Assembly (NCBI RefSeq): GCF_028283785.1
Contig: NZ_JAPWKB010000019.1
Coordinates: forward strand, 1,446,001 to 1,510,000
Source of the DNA: Paraburkholderia sp.
GTDB taxonomy: Bacteria > Pseudomonadota > Gammaproteobacteria > Burkholderiales > Burkholderiaceae
Direction of reading: 5' to 3'
Length of the DNA: 64,000 nucleotides
Shown here: piece after piece, positions 54,359 through 63,208 of the stretch
How the letters are laid out: every line of letters begins with the position of its first letter
Numbering within the stretch: the first letter of the stretch is position 1
Made by a program: the position numbers and the translations under genes
Notes under the pieces: model-generated
Seen by the model: only the letters and a program-made list of their open reading frames with translations
Told to the model about the DNA's origin: nothing
The model's database searches: none

Positions 54359-55606
54359 TCAGGCTGCGTGACGTTTGCGGTAGCCGTCGAGGAAACGCGC
54401 GATCCGGTTGATCGAATCGGCGAGATCGTCGACGTTCGGCAGGAACACGACACGGAAGTGATCCGGCGTCTTCCAGTTGAAACCGCTGCCCTGCACCAGC
54501 AGCACCCGCTCTTCCAGCAACAGTTCGAGAATGAACTGCTGATCGTTCTGGATCGGGTACATCTTCGGGTCGAGGCGCGGGAACATATACAGCGCCGCTT
54601 CCGGCTTCACGCAGGTCACGCCGGGGATCGCCGTCAACATGTCATACGCGAGTTCGCGCTGTTTGTACAGGCGACCGCCGGGGACGATCAGGTCGTTGAT
54701 GCTCTGGTAGCCGCCCAGCGCGGTCTGGATCGCGTACTGGCCGGGCACGTTCGGGCACAGGCGCATCGAAGCCAGAATACCGAGGCCTTCGAAATAATCC
54801 TTCGCGCGACGGCGGTTGTCGCCGGTTAGCCCGGAAATGAACATCCAGCCCGCGCGATAGCCGCACGAACGGTAACTTTTCGAAAGACTGTTGAACGTGA
54901 CGGTCAGCACGTCTTCGGACAACGCGGCCATCGCGGTGTGCTCGCGGCCGTCGTAGACGATCTTGTCGTAGACCTCATCGGCGAAGATGATCAGGCCGTG
55001 TTCGCGCGCGATCTGGATCAGTTCGCGCAGCAGGTCGTCCGAGTACAGCGCGCCCGTCGGATTATTCGGGTTGATCACGACCAGCGCCCGCGTATTCGGC
55101 GTGATTTTCGCGCGGATGTCGTCCGGGTCGGGCATCCAGCGGTTCGCTTCGTCGCAGATGTAATGCACCGGCGTGCCGCCCGACAGGCTCACGGCCGCCG
55201 TCCACAGCGGGTAGTCGGGCGCGGGCAGCAGGACTTCGTCGCCGTCGTTCAGCAGGCCTTGCATCGCCATCACGATCAGTTCCGACGCGCCGTTGCCAAT
55301 ATAAATATCGTCCAGTTCGACGCCGCGCACGCCCTTTTGCTGCGCGTAGTGCATCACCGCCTTGCGCGCCGCGAACACGCCTTTCGAATCCGAATAGCCG
55401 GACGAACCCGGCAGATTGCGAATCATGTCCTGAATGATCTCGTCGGGCGCATCGAAACCGAACGGCGCGAGATTGCCGATATTCAGCTTGATGATCCGGT
55501 GGCCTTCGTCTTCGAGGCGCTTCGCGTGTTCGAGGACCGGCCCGCGGATGTCGTAGCAAACATTCAACAGCTTGTTGGATTTGAGAATCGGATTCACGGC
55601 GGGCAC
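54359..55606 (-). CDS. alaA: Alanine-type pyridoxal phosphate aminotransferase (AlaA family)
   Basis: This class I/II aminotransferase of about 415 residues has NPILKSNKLLNVCYDIRGP, GNGASELI, NPNNPTGALYS, and the PLP Lys in NSLSKSYRSCGYRAGW (about 242). The family includes AlaA/YfbQ, which makes alanine from pyruvate. The start is a GTG; the one at 55606 follows an AGGA, and the next at 55597 is an alternative. It heads the hom-thrC group with a 67-nt gap to hom. Confidence 0.93.
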   Translation of the reverse strand: MPAVNPILKSNKLLNVCYDIRGPVLEHAKRLEDEGHRIIKLNIGNLAPFGFDAPDEIIQDMIRNLPGSSGYSDSKGVFAARKAVMHYAQQKGVRGVELDDIYIGNGASELIVMAMQGLLNDGDEVLLPAPDYPLWTAAVSLSGGTPVHYICDEANRWMPDPDDIRAKITPNTRALVVINPNNPTGALYSDDLLRELIQIAREHGLIIFADEVYDKIVYDGREHTAMAALSEDVLTVTFNSLSKSYRSCGYRAGWMFISGLTGDNRRRAKDYFEGLGILASMRLCPNVPGQYAIQTALGGYQSINDLIVPGGRLYKQRELAYDMLTAIPGVTCVKPEAALYMFPRLDPKMYPIQNDQQFILELLLEERVLLVQGSGFNWKTPDHFRVVFLPNVDDLADSINRIARFLDGYRKRHAA

Positions 55607-55828
55607 TTCATCCTGGGTAATTGAGCTTGGCTGGTCTAGCGGCGCGCGGGTTGCACCCAACGACGCGCGAGGCAGGCGCGAAAGTCTGGCGGGCGGCGGC
55701 GGGTGGGCGCGCTCCGGCAAACCGGTCTGAATCCGGGCGACCCGGCGGATTGCGCCGACAATGACCCGAAAAAAGCGGAAACGGATCTCGCGCGACAGTC
55801 CTGCAAAGCTTTCGCAGGCGCCGCCGAG

Positions 55829-55853
55829 CCGCTAAAAAGTTATAATTTAGCGG
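55829..55853 (+). promoter_or_regulatory. Perfect -10 box inside an inverted repeat
   Basis: TATAAT at 55841-55846 lies within arms CCGCTAAA (55829-55836) and TTTAGCGG (55846-55853). The layout looks like a promoter with a repressor dyad over the -10 element. No good -35 is seen 16-18 nt upstream on either strand. It is in the divergent gap between the aminotransferase and the Mth938-type gene. Confidence 0.5.
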
Positions 55854-55996
55854 ATTTTGGCCGACTTCCGCAATGCACCAAGCGCATCGGCGAGCCGGCC
55901 GGCGCGTGCTGCGCCCGGCGCGCGAGGGCCGCGTAGCGTTGTTATACGCTTGCGCGCCCCGCGCCGCCGCCTCACGACCCCTTCGGAACACCAAAT

Positions 55997-56371
55997 TTGA
56001 AATTACATCAGGATTCGAGCGGCGCCCTCAACACCGTGACCGCATACGGCGCCGACTACGTCGAAATCAATCTCCAGCGTCACACCGGCAGCATCCTCGT
56101 GATGCCCCAAACGCCTGTCGTCGCATGGCCGGTGTCGTCGTTCGACGCGCTGGGCGCCGAGCATTTCGCGATGTTGATCGCGCCGGCGCCCGAAGTCGTG
56201 ATCTTCGGTAGCGGCCAGAAACTACGCTTTCCGCACCCGCGCCTGACCGCCGCGCTCGCCGCAAAACGGATCGGCGTCGAGACGATGGACTTCAAGGCGG
56301 CCTGCCGCACCTATAACATCCTGATGGCCGAAGGCCGCAAGGTCGCCGCGGCGTTGCTGATCGAAAGCTGA
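55997..56371 (+). CDS. Mth938-domain-containing protein
   Basis: This 124-residue protein has the Mth938 fold pattern also seen in NDUFAF3: HTGSILVMPQTPVVAWPV, EVVIFGSGQKLRFPHP, GVETMDFKAACRTYNIL and AEGRKVAAALLI. The bacterial role is unknown; NDUFAF3 helps assemble respiratory complex I. It starts with TTG, with GGAA about 8 nt upstream. It shares a 390-nt divergent gap with the aminotransferase gene. Confidence 0.88.
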   Translation: MKLHQDSSGALNTVTAYGADYVEINLQRHTGSILVMPQTPVVAWPVSSFDALGAEHFAMLIAPAPEVVIFGSGQKLRFPHPRLTAALAAKRIGVETMDFKAACRTYNILMAEGRKVAAALLIES

Positions 56372-56531
56372 CCGCGCGCCGGCGCGTCGCAGCAATCCCG
56401 CCCGCATAAGGGTGTCTTAAGTGCCGGCTGCCATACTGCGGGCCGCCGCGCGACCACAGCGTTCGCGTACACTTCGCGGCCAGGAACAACTCAAACGGCG
56501 CGACTGCGCGCCGACACCAAGGCAAACCTTC

Positions 56532-58223
56532 ATGAACGATACGCCTTTGCGGCTACCGCTCAATCGCACCGCCATCCTGTTGCTGGTGGTGGCGCTCGCC
56601 GTGATCTGGTTCGTGCCGCTCGGCTGGCGTCATCTGCTGCCCAGCGACGAAGGCCGCTACGCCGAAATGGCGCGCGAGATGTTCGCCACCGGCGACTGGA
56701 TCACGCCGCGCTACAACGGCTACAAATACTTCGAAAAGCCGCCGCTGCAAACCTGGGCCAACGCGCTGACGTTCGCGTGGTTCGGGCTCGGCGAATGGCA
56801 GGCGCGGCTCTACACGGCGCTGACCGGCTTTGCCGGCGTGCTGCTGATCGGCTATACCGGCGCGCGCGTGTTCAACGCAGCCACCGGCGTATTCGCCGCG
56901 ATCGTGCTGGCGACCTCGCCGTACTGGAACCTGCTGGGCCACTTCAACACGCTCGACATGGGCCTGTCGTTCTGGATGGAGCTGACGATGTGCGCGCTGC
57001 TGCTCGCGCAGCGCCCCAACCTGCCCATCGCGCAGGTACGCGGCTGGATGTGGGTGTGCTGGGGATCAATGGCGCTCGCGGTGTTGTCGAAGGGCCTCGT
57101 CGGGCTGATCCTGCCGGGCGCGGTGCTGGTGCTGTACACGCTGGTCGCGCGCGACTGGGCGCTGTGGAAGCGCCTGCACCTGATCGGCGGGTTGATCGTG
57201 TTTTTCGCGATCGCCACACCGTGGTTCGTGCTGGTGCAGGATCGTAACCCCGAATTCCTGAACTTTTTCTTTATCGTCCAGCAGTTCAAGCGCTATCTGA
57301 CGCCTGAACAGAACCGTCCGGGCGCGTTCTACTACTTCGTGCCGGTGCTGCTGATCGGCTTCCTGCCGTGGCTGTCGGTCAGCGTGCAAAGCGTGCGCCA
57401 TGCGCTGCGCGTGCCGCGTCAGCCGAACGGCTTCGCGCCGACTCTCCTGCTGCTGGTCTGGTCCGCGTTCATCTTCCTGTTCTTCAGCGCGTCGCACTCG
57501 AAGCTGCTGTCGTACACGTTGCCGATCGCCCCCGCGCTGGCGCTGCTGATCGGCCTGTACCTGCCGCTGGTCGCGCCGCAGACGCTGCGCCGCCATCTGG
57601 CGGGCTATGCGGTGTTTCTGGTCGCAGGCCTGTTCGGCGCGACGTTTCTGTCGCGCGCCGGCGACGCCCGCAACCCGACCGCGCTCTACATCGAATTCCG
57701 CGTCTGGGTGTGGGCCGCGCTGGGCGTCGCGCTGGTGTTCACGCTGATCGCGCTGTGGTTCGCGCGGCGCAGCTTCAGCGAACGCCGGGGAATCGTCGGC
57801 GCGGTGGCCGTGTTCGGCACCGCGTGGCTGCTGCTGGGCACCATCGCCGGTACCGGTCACGACGTGTTCGGCCGCCTCAGTTCCGGCGCGCCGCTCGCGC
57901 CGGCGGTCCGCCAGGCGCTGGCGAAACTGCCGCCCGACACGCCGTTCTATTCGGTGGGCGTGCTGGATCACACGTTGCCGTTCTATGTCCGTCATACGAC
58001 GATCATGGTCGAACACGCGGACGAACTGACGTTTGGCGTGACGGTCGAACCGCAAAAATGGGTACCGACGATCAACGAATGGGTCGAGCGCTGGAAGGCC
58101 GAGCGCTACGCGGTCGCGCTGCTGCCCGCGTCGACGTATGACAGGTTTGCAGCGCAGCATTTGCCGATGCAGGTGATCGCGCGCGACTCGCGACGCGTGA
58201 TCGTCGAGAAGCCGCAGCCGTAA
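56532..58223 (+). CDS. arnT: Lipid A 4-amino-4-deoxy-L-arabinose transferase (ArnT family)
   Basis: This 563-residue polytopic GT-C enzyme has an N-terminal helix, the periplasmic loop DEGRYAEMAREMFATGDWITPRYNGYKYFEKPPLQ with the catalytic-type acidic residues, about 11-12 membrane helices and a soluble C-terminal part. It moves Ara4N from undecaprenyl phosphate to lipid A in the periplasm, lowering negative charge and giving resistance to polymyxin and cationic peptides. The ATG at 56532 lies in a weak ribosome context. Confidence 0.92.
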   Translation: MNDTPLRLPLNRTAILLLVVALAVIWFVPLGWRHLLPSDEGRYAEMAREMFATGDWITPRYNGYKYFEKPPLQTWANALTFAWFGLGEWQARLYTALTGFAGVLLIGYTGARVFNAATGVFAAIVLATSPYWNLLGHFNTLDMGLSFWMELTMCALLLAQRPNLPIAQVRGWMWVCWGSMALAVLSKGLVGLILPGAVLVLYTLVARDWALWKRLHLIGGLIVFFAIATPWFVLVQDRNPEFLNFFFIVQQFKRYLTPEQNRPGAFYYFVPVLLIGFLPWLSVSVQSVRHALRVPRQPNGFAPTLLLLVWSAFIFLFFSASHSKLLSYTLPIAPALALLIGLYLPLVAPQTLRRHLAGYAVFLVAGLFGATFLSRAGDARNPTALYIEFRVWVWAALGVALVFTLIALWFARRSFSERRGIVGAVAVFGTAWLLLGTIAGTGHDVFGRLSSGAPLAPAVRQALAKLPPDTPFYSVGVLDHTLPFYVRHTTIMVEHADELTFGVTVEPQKWVPTINEWVERWKAERYAVALLPASTYDRFAAQHLPMQVIARDSRRVIVEKPQP

Positions 58224-58311
58224 CGGTCCTCGCGAGGCGGCGTCCCGCCTCGCCCAATATCGACGGCGGCGCCCCGAGGGTCGCCGCGATCACACCGGAA
58301 AACACGTTTAG

Positions 58312-58683
58312 ATGAACCCGATTTCCCTGATCTGCATCCTGGCCGGCGTGTCGCTGAACGCGTGTGCGCAGTTGCTGCTGAAAGCCGGCACAAACGCCGT
58401 TGGACACTTCGAATTCACCCGTGCGAACATCCTGCCGATCGGCTTCAAGCTGGCCACCCAGTTGCCGATCGTCGGCGGGCTGGCGTGCTATGTGATCAGC
58501 GTCGGCGTGTGGGTGATCGGCCTGTCGCGGGTCGATGTGTCGATCGCGTATCCGATGCTGTCGCTGGGCTATGTCGTCAATGCGTTCGCCGCGTGGTATC
58601 TGTTCGGCGAAGTGCTGTCGGTGCAGAAGCTGGTCGGGATTGCGATCATCCTGGTCGGCGTGGTCGTGCTGGCGCGCAGCTGA
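58312..58683 (+). CDS. Small multidrug-resistance-type membrane protein, ArnE/ArnF-like flippase subunit
   Basis: This 123-residue protein has four membrane helices in the SMR/EamA half-domain pattern (SLNACAQLLLKAG; DVSIAYPMLSLGYVVNAFAAWYLFGEVLS). In enterobacteria ArnE and ArnF form a heterodimer that flips Ara4N-undecaprenyl phosphate. Only one such gene is seen here, so the complex may be a homodimer or have its partner elsewhere. It lies 88 nt after arnT. Confidence 0.82.
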   Translation: MNPISLICILAGVSLNACAQLLLKAGTNAVGHFEFTRANILPIGFKLATQLPIVGGLACYVISVGVWVIGLSRVDVSIAYPMLSLGYVVNAFAAWYLFGEVLSVQKLVGIAIILVGVVVLARS

Positions 58684-59009
58684 TTGCGCACCCGCAGATG
58701 GGCGGCCCTTGCCCGTGGCCGGTGACCGGCCGCTGCCCTTGCCTTACCCTTGCTTCAACCGGTTTCGGCTCCATCTCCGGACATCTTGCCGCGCAATAAC
58801 CTGCGGTAAGGTCTGGTAAGCGCATGACACACTAAACTGGGTGCTCGCCGAACCGCGCCGGTCCGTGTCGAAGTACCTTACCGGTCGCTGTGCTTCAAGG
58901 TCGTGTCCTTCTCGCATGTGCCGCGCCCAACCGCGCAGGCGCTGCCCGACGAAGGCGCGGCCGGGCCGGCACCGCCCTTTTTCTATCGAGCTAACGAGCG
59001 AAGCTTTCA

Positions 59010-60161
59010 ATGAGCCAGTCATCCGTTCCGTTTTTGCCGTTTGTCCGTCCGGAAATCGACGAAGAAACCATTCAGGGTGTCGTCGACGTGCTGCGCTCCG
59101 GCTGGATCACGACCGGCCCGCAGAACCAGAAGTTCGAAGCTGCGCTGTCGGAATTCTGCGGCGGCCGTCCGGTGCGCACGTTCAACTCCGGCACGGCCAC
59201 GCTCGAGATCGGTCTGCGGATTGCCGGCGTGGGCGAAGGCGATGAAGTCATCACGACACCCGCATCGTGGGTCTCGACCAGCAACGTGATCTACGAAGTA
59301 GGCGCAACACCCGTGTTCGCCGACATCGATCCCGTCACCCGCAATATCGACCTCGATCTGCTCGAAAAAGCCATCACGCCGCGTACGAAGGCGATCATTC
59401 CGGTCTATCTGTCGGGTCTCCCGGTGGATATGGACCGGCTGTACGCGATCGCCCGCGCGCACAAGCTGCGCGTGATCGAAGACGCGGCGCAGGCGTTCGG
59501 TTCCACCTGGAACGGCAAGCGGATCGGCGCGATCGGCGATCTGGTCTCGTTCAGCTTCCATGCGAACAAGAACCTGACGTCGATCGAAGGCGGCGCACTC
59601 GTGCTGAACGACGAAGCCGAAGCGGTGCTCGCGCAAAAGTACCGCCTGCAAGGCATCACCCGTACCGGTTTCGACGGGATGGACTGCGATGTGCTGGGCG
59701 GCAAGTACAACCTGACCGATGTCTCCGCGCGCGTCGGTCTCGGTCAGTTGCCGCACCTGGAGCGCTTCCTGGCGCAGCGCCGAAAGCTTGCGCGCGCATA
59801 CTTCGCAGGTCTGGAAGGCGCGCCGGCTACGCAACTCGGGGTCGGCCTGCCGTTTGCGGACTTCGATAACAGCAACTGGCACATGTTCCAGATCACGCTG
59901 CCGCTCGACAAACTGAACCTCGACCGCGCGGGGTTCATGGCGCAACTGAAGGAGCGCGGGATCGGCTCAGGCGTGCACTATCCGGCGATTCACCTGTTCT
60001 CGCTGTATCGTGCGCGCGGCTTCAAGGAAGGGATGTTCCCGCACGCGGAGCGCTTCGGCGCGACCACCGTGACCCTGCCGCTCTTCACGCAGATGAGCGA
60101 GGACGACGTGGCGCGAGTCTGTCGTGCGGTCAATGAAATTTGCGAACAATACGGAAAATAA
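59010..60161 (+). CDS. arnB: UDP-4-amino-4-deoxy-L-arabinose aminotransferase
   Basis: This 383-residue DegT-family PLP enzyme has the N-terminal PFVRPEIDEETI, NSGTATLEIGLRIAGVG, EDAAQAFGS and the PLP Lys in SFHANKNLTSIEGG (about 187). It transfers an amino group from glutamate to UDP-4-keto-arabinose. The 326-nt gap before it holds short GC-rich direct repeats (around 58700-58760) but no gene I can support, and may contain the promoter of the arnBCAD group. arnC follows after 6 nt. Confidence 0.95.
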   Translation: MSQSSVPFLPFVRPEIDEETIQGVVDVLRSGWITTGPQNQKFEAALSEFCGGRPVRTFNSGTATLEIGLRIAGVGEGDEVITTPASWVSTSNVIYEVGATPVFADIDPVTRNIDLDLLEKAITPRTKAIIPVYLSGLPVDMDRLYAIARAHKLRVIEDAAQAFGSTWNGKRIGAIGDLVSFSFHANKNLTSIEGGALVLNDEAEAVLAQKYRLQGITRTGFDGMDCDVLGGKYNLTDVSARVGLGQLPHLERFLAQRRKLARAYFAGLEGAPATQLGVGLPFADFDNSNWHMFQITLPLDKLNLDRAGFMAQLKERGIGSGVHYPAIHLFSLYRARGFKEGMFPHAERFGATTVTLPLFTQMSEDDVARVCRAVNEICEQYGK

Positions 60162-60167
60162 GCGGAA

Positions 60168-61223
60168 ATGAGTCAAACGGAATATCGCTCCGTCAGGCCG
60201 GAAGTGTCGATCATCATTCCGGTCTACAACGAAGAGGCCGGACTGGGCGAGCTGTTTACGCGCCTGTATCCGGCGCTCGACGCGCTCGGCACGTCGTATG
60301 AAGTGATCTTCATCAACGACGGCAGCCGCGACAAATCGCCGGCGCTGCTCGCCGCACAGTTTCGTGCGCGCCCGGACACCACGCGCGTGATCCTGCTCAA
60401 CGGCAATTACGGCCAGCATATGGCCATTCTCGCGGGCTTCGAGCAATCGCGCGGCGACATCGTCATCACGCTCGACGCCGATTTGCAAAATCCGCCGGAA
60501 GAAATTGCAAAGCTGGTCACGAAAATGCGTGAAGGCTACGACTACGTCGGCACGATCCGCCTTCAGCGTCAGGACAGCCTGTTCCGTCGCAAGGCGTCGC
60601 GCGCGATGAACCGTCTGCGCGAGCGCATCACGCGCATCAAGATGACCGATCAGGGTTGCATGCTGCGCGCGTACAGCCGCCACATCATCGACACGATCAA
60701 CCGCTGCGGCGAGATCAACACGTTCATTCCGGCGCTCGCGTACACGTTCGCGCAGAACCCGGTCGAGATCGAAGTCGCGCACGAAGAGCGCTTCGCGGGC
60801 GAGTCGAAATACTCGCTGTACAGCCTGATTCGTCTGAACTTCGACCTCGTGACGGGCTTCTCGGTCGTGCCGCTGCAATGGCTGTCGTTTATCGGCGTGA
60901 TTCTGTCGCTCGGTTCGGCGGCGTTGTTCGTGCTGCTGCTGATTCGCCGCTTTATCATCGGCGCGGAAGTGCAAGGTGTGTTCACGCTGTTCGCCATCAC
61001 GTTCTTCCTGCTCGGCGTGATCATCTTCGCGCTCGGGCTGCTCGGCGAATACATCGGACGGATCTATCAGCAGGTGCGCGCCCGTCCGCGTTATCTGGTG
61101 CAGACCATCCTCGAAGAGCGCGACGGCACCGCCGTCGCCGAAGCGCCGCGTCAGTCGCTGGTGCAGGCGGTGCAAGCCGCCCCGCTGGCAACGCCGGAAC
61201 GTGGCCAGGGACCGGAACTATGA
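60168..61223 (+). CDS. arnC: Undecaprenyl-phosphate Ara4FN transferase
   Basis: This 351-residue family 2 glycosyltransferase has SIIIPVYNEEAGLGEL, INDGSRDKSP, LDADLQNPPEE with the metal DxD, and two C-terminal membrane helices (about 238-260 and 270-292). It attaches the formylated sugar to undecaprenyl phosphate at the inner membrane. Its TGA overlaps the ATG of the next gene (ATGA at 61220-61223). Confidence 0.95.
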   Translation: MSQTEYRSVRPEVSIIIPVYNEEAGLGELFTRLYPALDALGTSYEVIFINDGSRDKSPALLAAQFRARPDTTRVILLNGNYGQHMAILAGFEQSRGDIVITLDADLQNPPEEIAKLVTKMREGYDYVGTIRLQRQDSLFRRKASRAMNRLRERITRIKMTDQGCMLRAYSRHIIDTINRCGEINTFIPALAYTFAQNPVEIEVAHEERFAGESKYSLYSLIRLNFDLVTGFSVVPLQWLSFIGVILSLGSAALFVLLLIRRFIIGAEVQGVFTLFAITFFLLGVIIFALGLLGEYIGRIYQQVRARPRYLVQTILEERDGTAVAEAPRQSLVQAVQAAPLATPERGQGPEL

Positions 61224-62155
61224 AACCGCGTGCAGTCGTTTTCGCGTATCACAACGTCGGCGTGCGTTGCCTGCAGGTGCTGCTCGCGCGCGGCGTCGAT
61301 GTCGCGCTGGTCGTCACTCACGAAGACAACCCGTCCGAGAACATCTGGTTCGGCAGCGTCGCGTCCGTCGCGGCCGAACACGGCATCAAGGTCGTGACGC
61401 CGGCAGACCCGAACAGCGCGGAACTGCGCGCCGCGCTCAGCGCCGCGCGGCCCGACTTCATCTTTTCGTTCTATTACCGTCACATGTTGCCGGTCGATCT
61501 GCTCGCGATAGCCGCGCGTGGCGCGTACAACGTGCACGGCTCGCTGTTGCCGAAATACCGCGGCCGCGTGCCGACCAACTGGGCGGTGATCCACGGCGAA
61601 ACCGAAACCGGCGCGACGCTGCACGAAATGGCCGCAAAGCCGGATGCGGGCGCGATCCTCGCGCAAACGCCGGTGCCGATCCTGCCCGACGACACGGCCG
61701 CGCAAGTGTTCGACAAAGTCACCGTGGCCGCCGAGCAAACCTTGTGGCGCGTGCTGCCGGCTCTGCTGGCCGGTGAAGCGCCGCATTTGCCGAACGACCT
61801 GTCACACGGCAGCTATTTCGGTGGACGCAAGCCGGAAGACGGCCGGATCGACTGGCAACAACCGGCGCAACAGGTCTACAACCTGATTCGCGCGGTCGCG
61901 CCGCCGTATCCCGGCGCCTTTACGGATCTCAACGGGCACCGTTTCATCGTGGCGCGGGCGCGTATGGCGCCGCCCAACGCGCTTCAGTCGGATTTGCCCC
62001 CCGGCCTGCACGTAAGCGATAATGCCGTTTTCGCGATATGCGGCGACGGCCGCGCGATCGCCATCCACGAATTGCGGCAGCAGCACGACGGCCGCGAGTC
62101 CGTCGTGACCCCCGCCGAATTCTCCGAACTCATTCTTTCTCCCCGTCATTCATGA
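61220..62155 (+). CDS. ArnA formyltransferase domain as a stand-alone protein
   Basis: This 311-residue protein matches the N-terminal half of bifunctional ArnA: VFAYHNVGVRCLQVLL, FSFYYRHMLP, the catalytic NVHGSLLPKYRG with Asn and His, and KPDAGAIL with the Asp. It formylates UDP-Ara4N. In E. coli this domain is fused to the decarboxylase; here it is separate but its stop overlaps the next start (ATGA at 62152-62155), which should keep the two in balance. Confidence 0.94.
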   Translation: MKPRAVVFAYHNVGVRCLQVLLARGVDVALVVTHEDNPSENIWFGSVASVAAEHGIKVVTPADPNSAELRAALSAARPDFIFSFYYRHMLPVDLLAIAARGAYNVHGSLLPKYRGRVPTNWAVIHGETETGATLHEMAAKPDAGAILAQTPVPILPDDTAAQVFDKVTVAAEQTLWRVLPALLAGEAPHLPNDLSHGSYFGGRKPEDGRIDWQQPAQQVYNLIRAVAPPYPGAFTDLNGHRFIVARARMAPPNALQSDLPPGLHVSDNAVFAICGDGRAIAIHELRQQHDGRESVVTPAEFSELILSPRHS

Positions 62156-63198
62156 AAAAAGTCCTGATTCTGGGCGTGAACGGCTTTATCGGCCATCACC
62201 TGTCCAAGCGCATTCTCGAAACGACCGACTGGGAAGTGTTCGGGATGGATATGCAAACCGAACGCCTCGGCGACCTGATCAACCATGAGCGGATGCACTT
62301 CTTCGAAGGCGACATCACGATCAACAAGGAATGGGTCGAATATCACGTCAAGAAATGCGACGTGATCCTGCCGCTGGTCGCCATCGCGACGCCCGCTACC
62401 TACGTGAAGCAGCCGCTGCGCGTGTTCGAACTCGACTTCGAGGCGAACCTGCCCATCGTGCGTTCCGCAGTGAAGTACGGCAAGCACCTGGTGTTTCCGT
62501 CCACGTCGGAAGTCTACGGAATGTGCTCCGACGAGCAGTTCGATCCGGACGAATCCGCCCTCACCTACGGCCCGATCAACAAGCCGCGCTGGATCTACGC
62601 ATGCTCGAAGCAGTTGATGGACCGTGTGATCTGGGGTTACGGCATGGAAGGCCTGAACTTCACGCTGTTCCGTCCGTTCAACTGGATCGGCCCGGGCCTC
62701 GACTCGATCTACACGCCGAAGGAAGGCAGCTCGCGCGTGGTCACGCAGTTCCTGGGTCACATCGTGCGCGGCGAGAACATCAGCCTCGTCGACGGCGGCG
62801 CACAGAAACGCGCGTTCACCGACATCGACGACGGCATCGCCGCGCTGATGAAGATCATCGACAACAAGGACGGCGTCGCGTCGGGCAAGATCTACAACAT
62901 CGGCAATCCGACCAACAACTTCTCGGTGCGTGAACTCGCGCACAAGATGCTGGCGCTGGCCGCCGAGTTCCCGGAATACGCGGACATGGCCAAGCAGGTG
63001 CAGCTGGTCGAGACGTCGTCGGGCGCTTACTACGGCGCCGGCTATCAGGACGTGCAAAACCGCGTGCCGAAGATCGACAACACGATGCAGGAACTCGGCT
63101 GGGCGCCCACGTCCACGTTCGACGAAGCGTTGCGCAAGATTTTCGAAGCGTATCGCGGCCACGTCGGCGAAGCGCGCGCGCTGGTCGAACAGCAATAA
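62152..63198 (+). CDS. ArnA C-terminal domain as a stand-alone UDP-glucuronic acid oxidative decarboxylase
   Basis: This 348-residue short-chain dehydrogenase-type protein has the nucleotide motif LILGVNGFIGHHL, FPSTSEVYGM, and the YxxxK pair in WIYACSKQLMD, as in the ArnA dehydrogenase domain. It makes UDP-4-keto-arabinose from UDP-glucuronate, the first committed step. Translationally coupled to the formyltransferase gene. Confidence 0.95.
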   Translation: MKKVLILGVNGFIGHHLSKRILETTDWEVFGMDMQTERLGDLINHERMHFFEGDITINKEWVEYHVKKCDVILPLVAIATPATYVKQPLRVFELDFEANLPIVRSAVKYGKHLVFPSTSEVYGMCSDEQFDPDESALTYGPINKPRWIYACSKQLMDRVIWGYGMEGLNFTLFRPFNWIGPGLDSIYTPKEGSSRVVTQFLGHIVRGENISLVDGGAQKRAFTDIDDGIAALMKIIDNKDGVASGKIYNIGNPTNNFSVRELAHKMLALAAEFPEYADMAKQVQLVETSSGAYYGAGYQDVQNRVPKIDNTMQELGWAPTSTFDEALRKIFEAYRGHVGEARALVEQQ

Positions 63199-63208
63199 GG
63201 GCCGCGCC

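Noticed and set aside
58684..59009. Possible PmrA boxes or a small ORF before arnB
   Set aside because: No paired CTTAAG-like repeats were found, and the ORFs there have no start signals.
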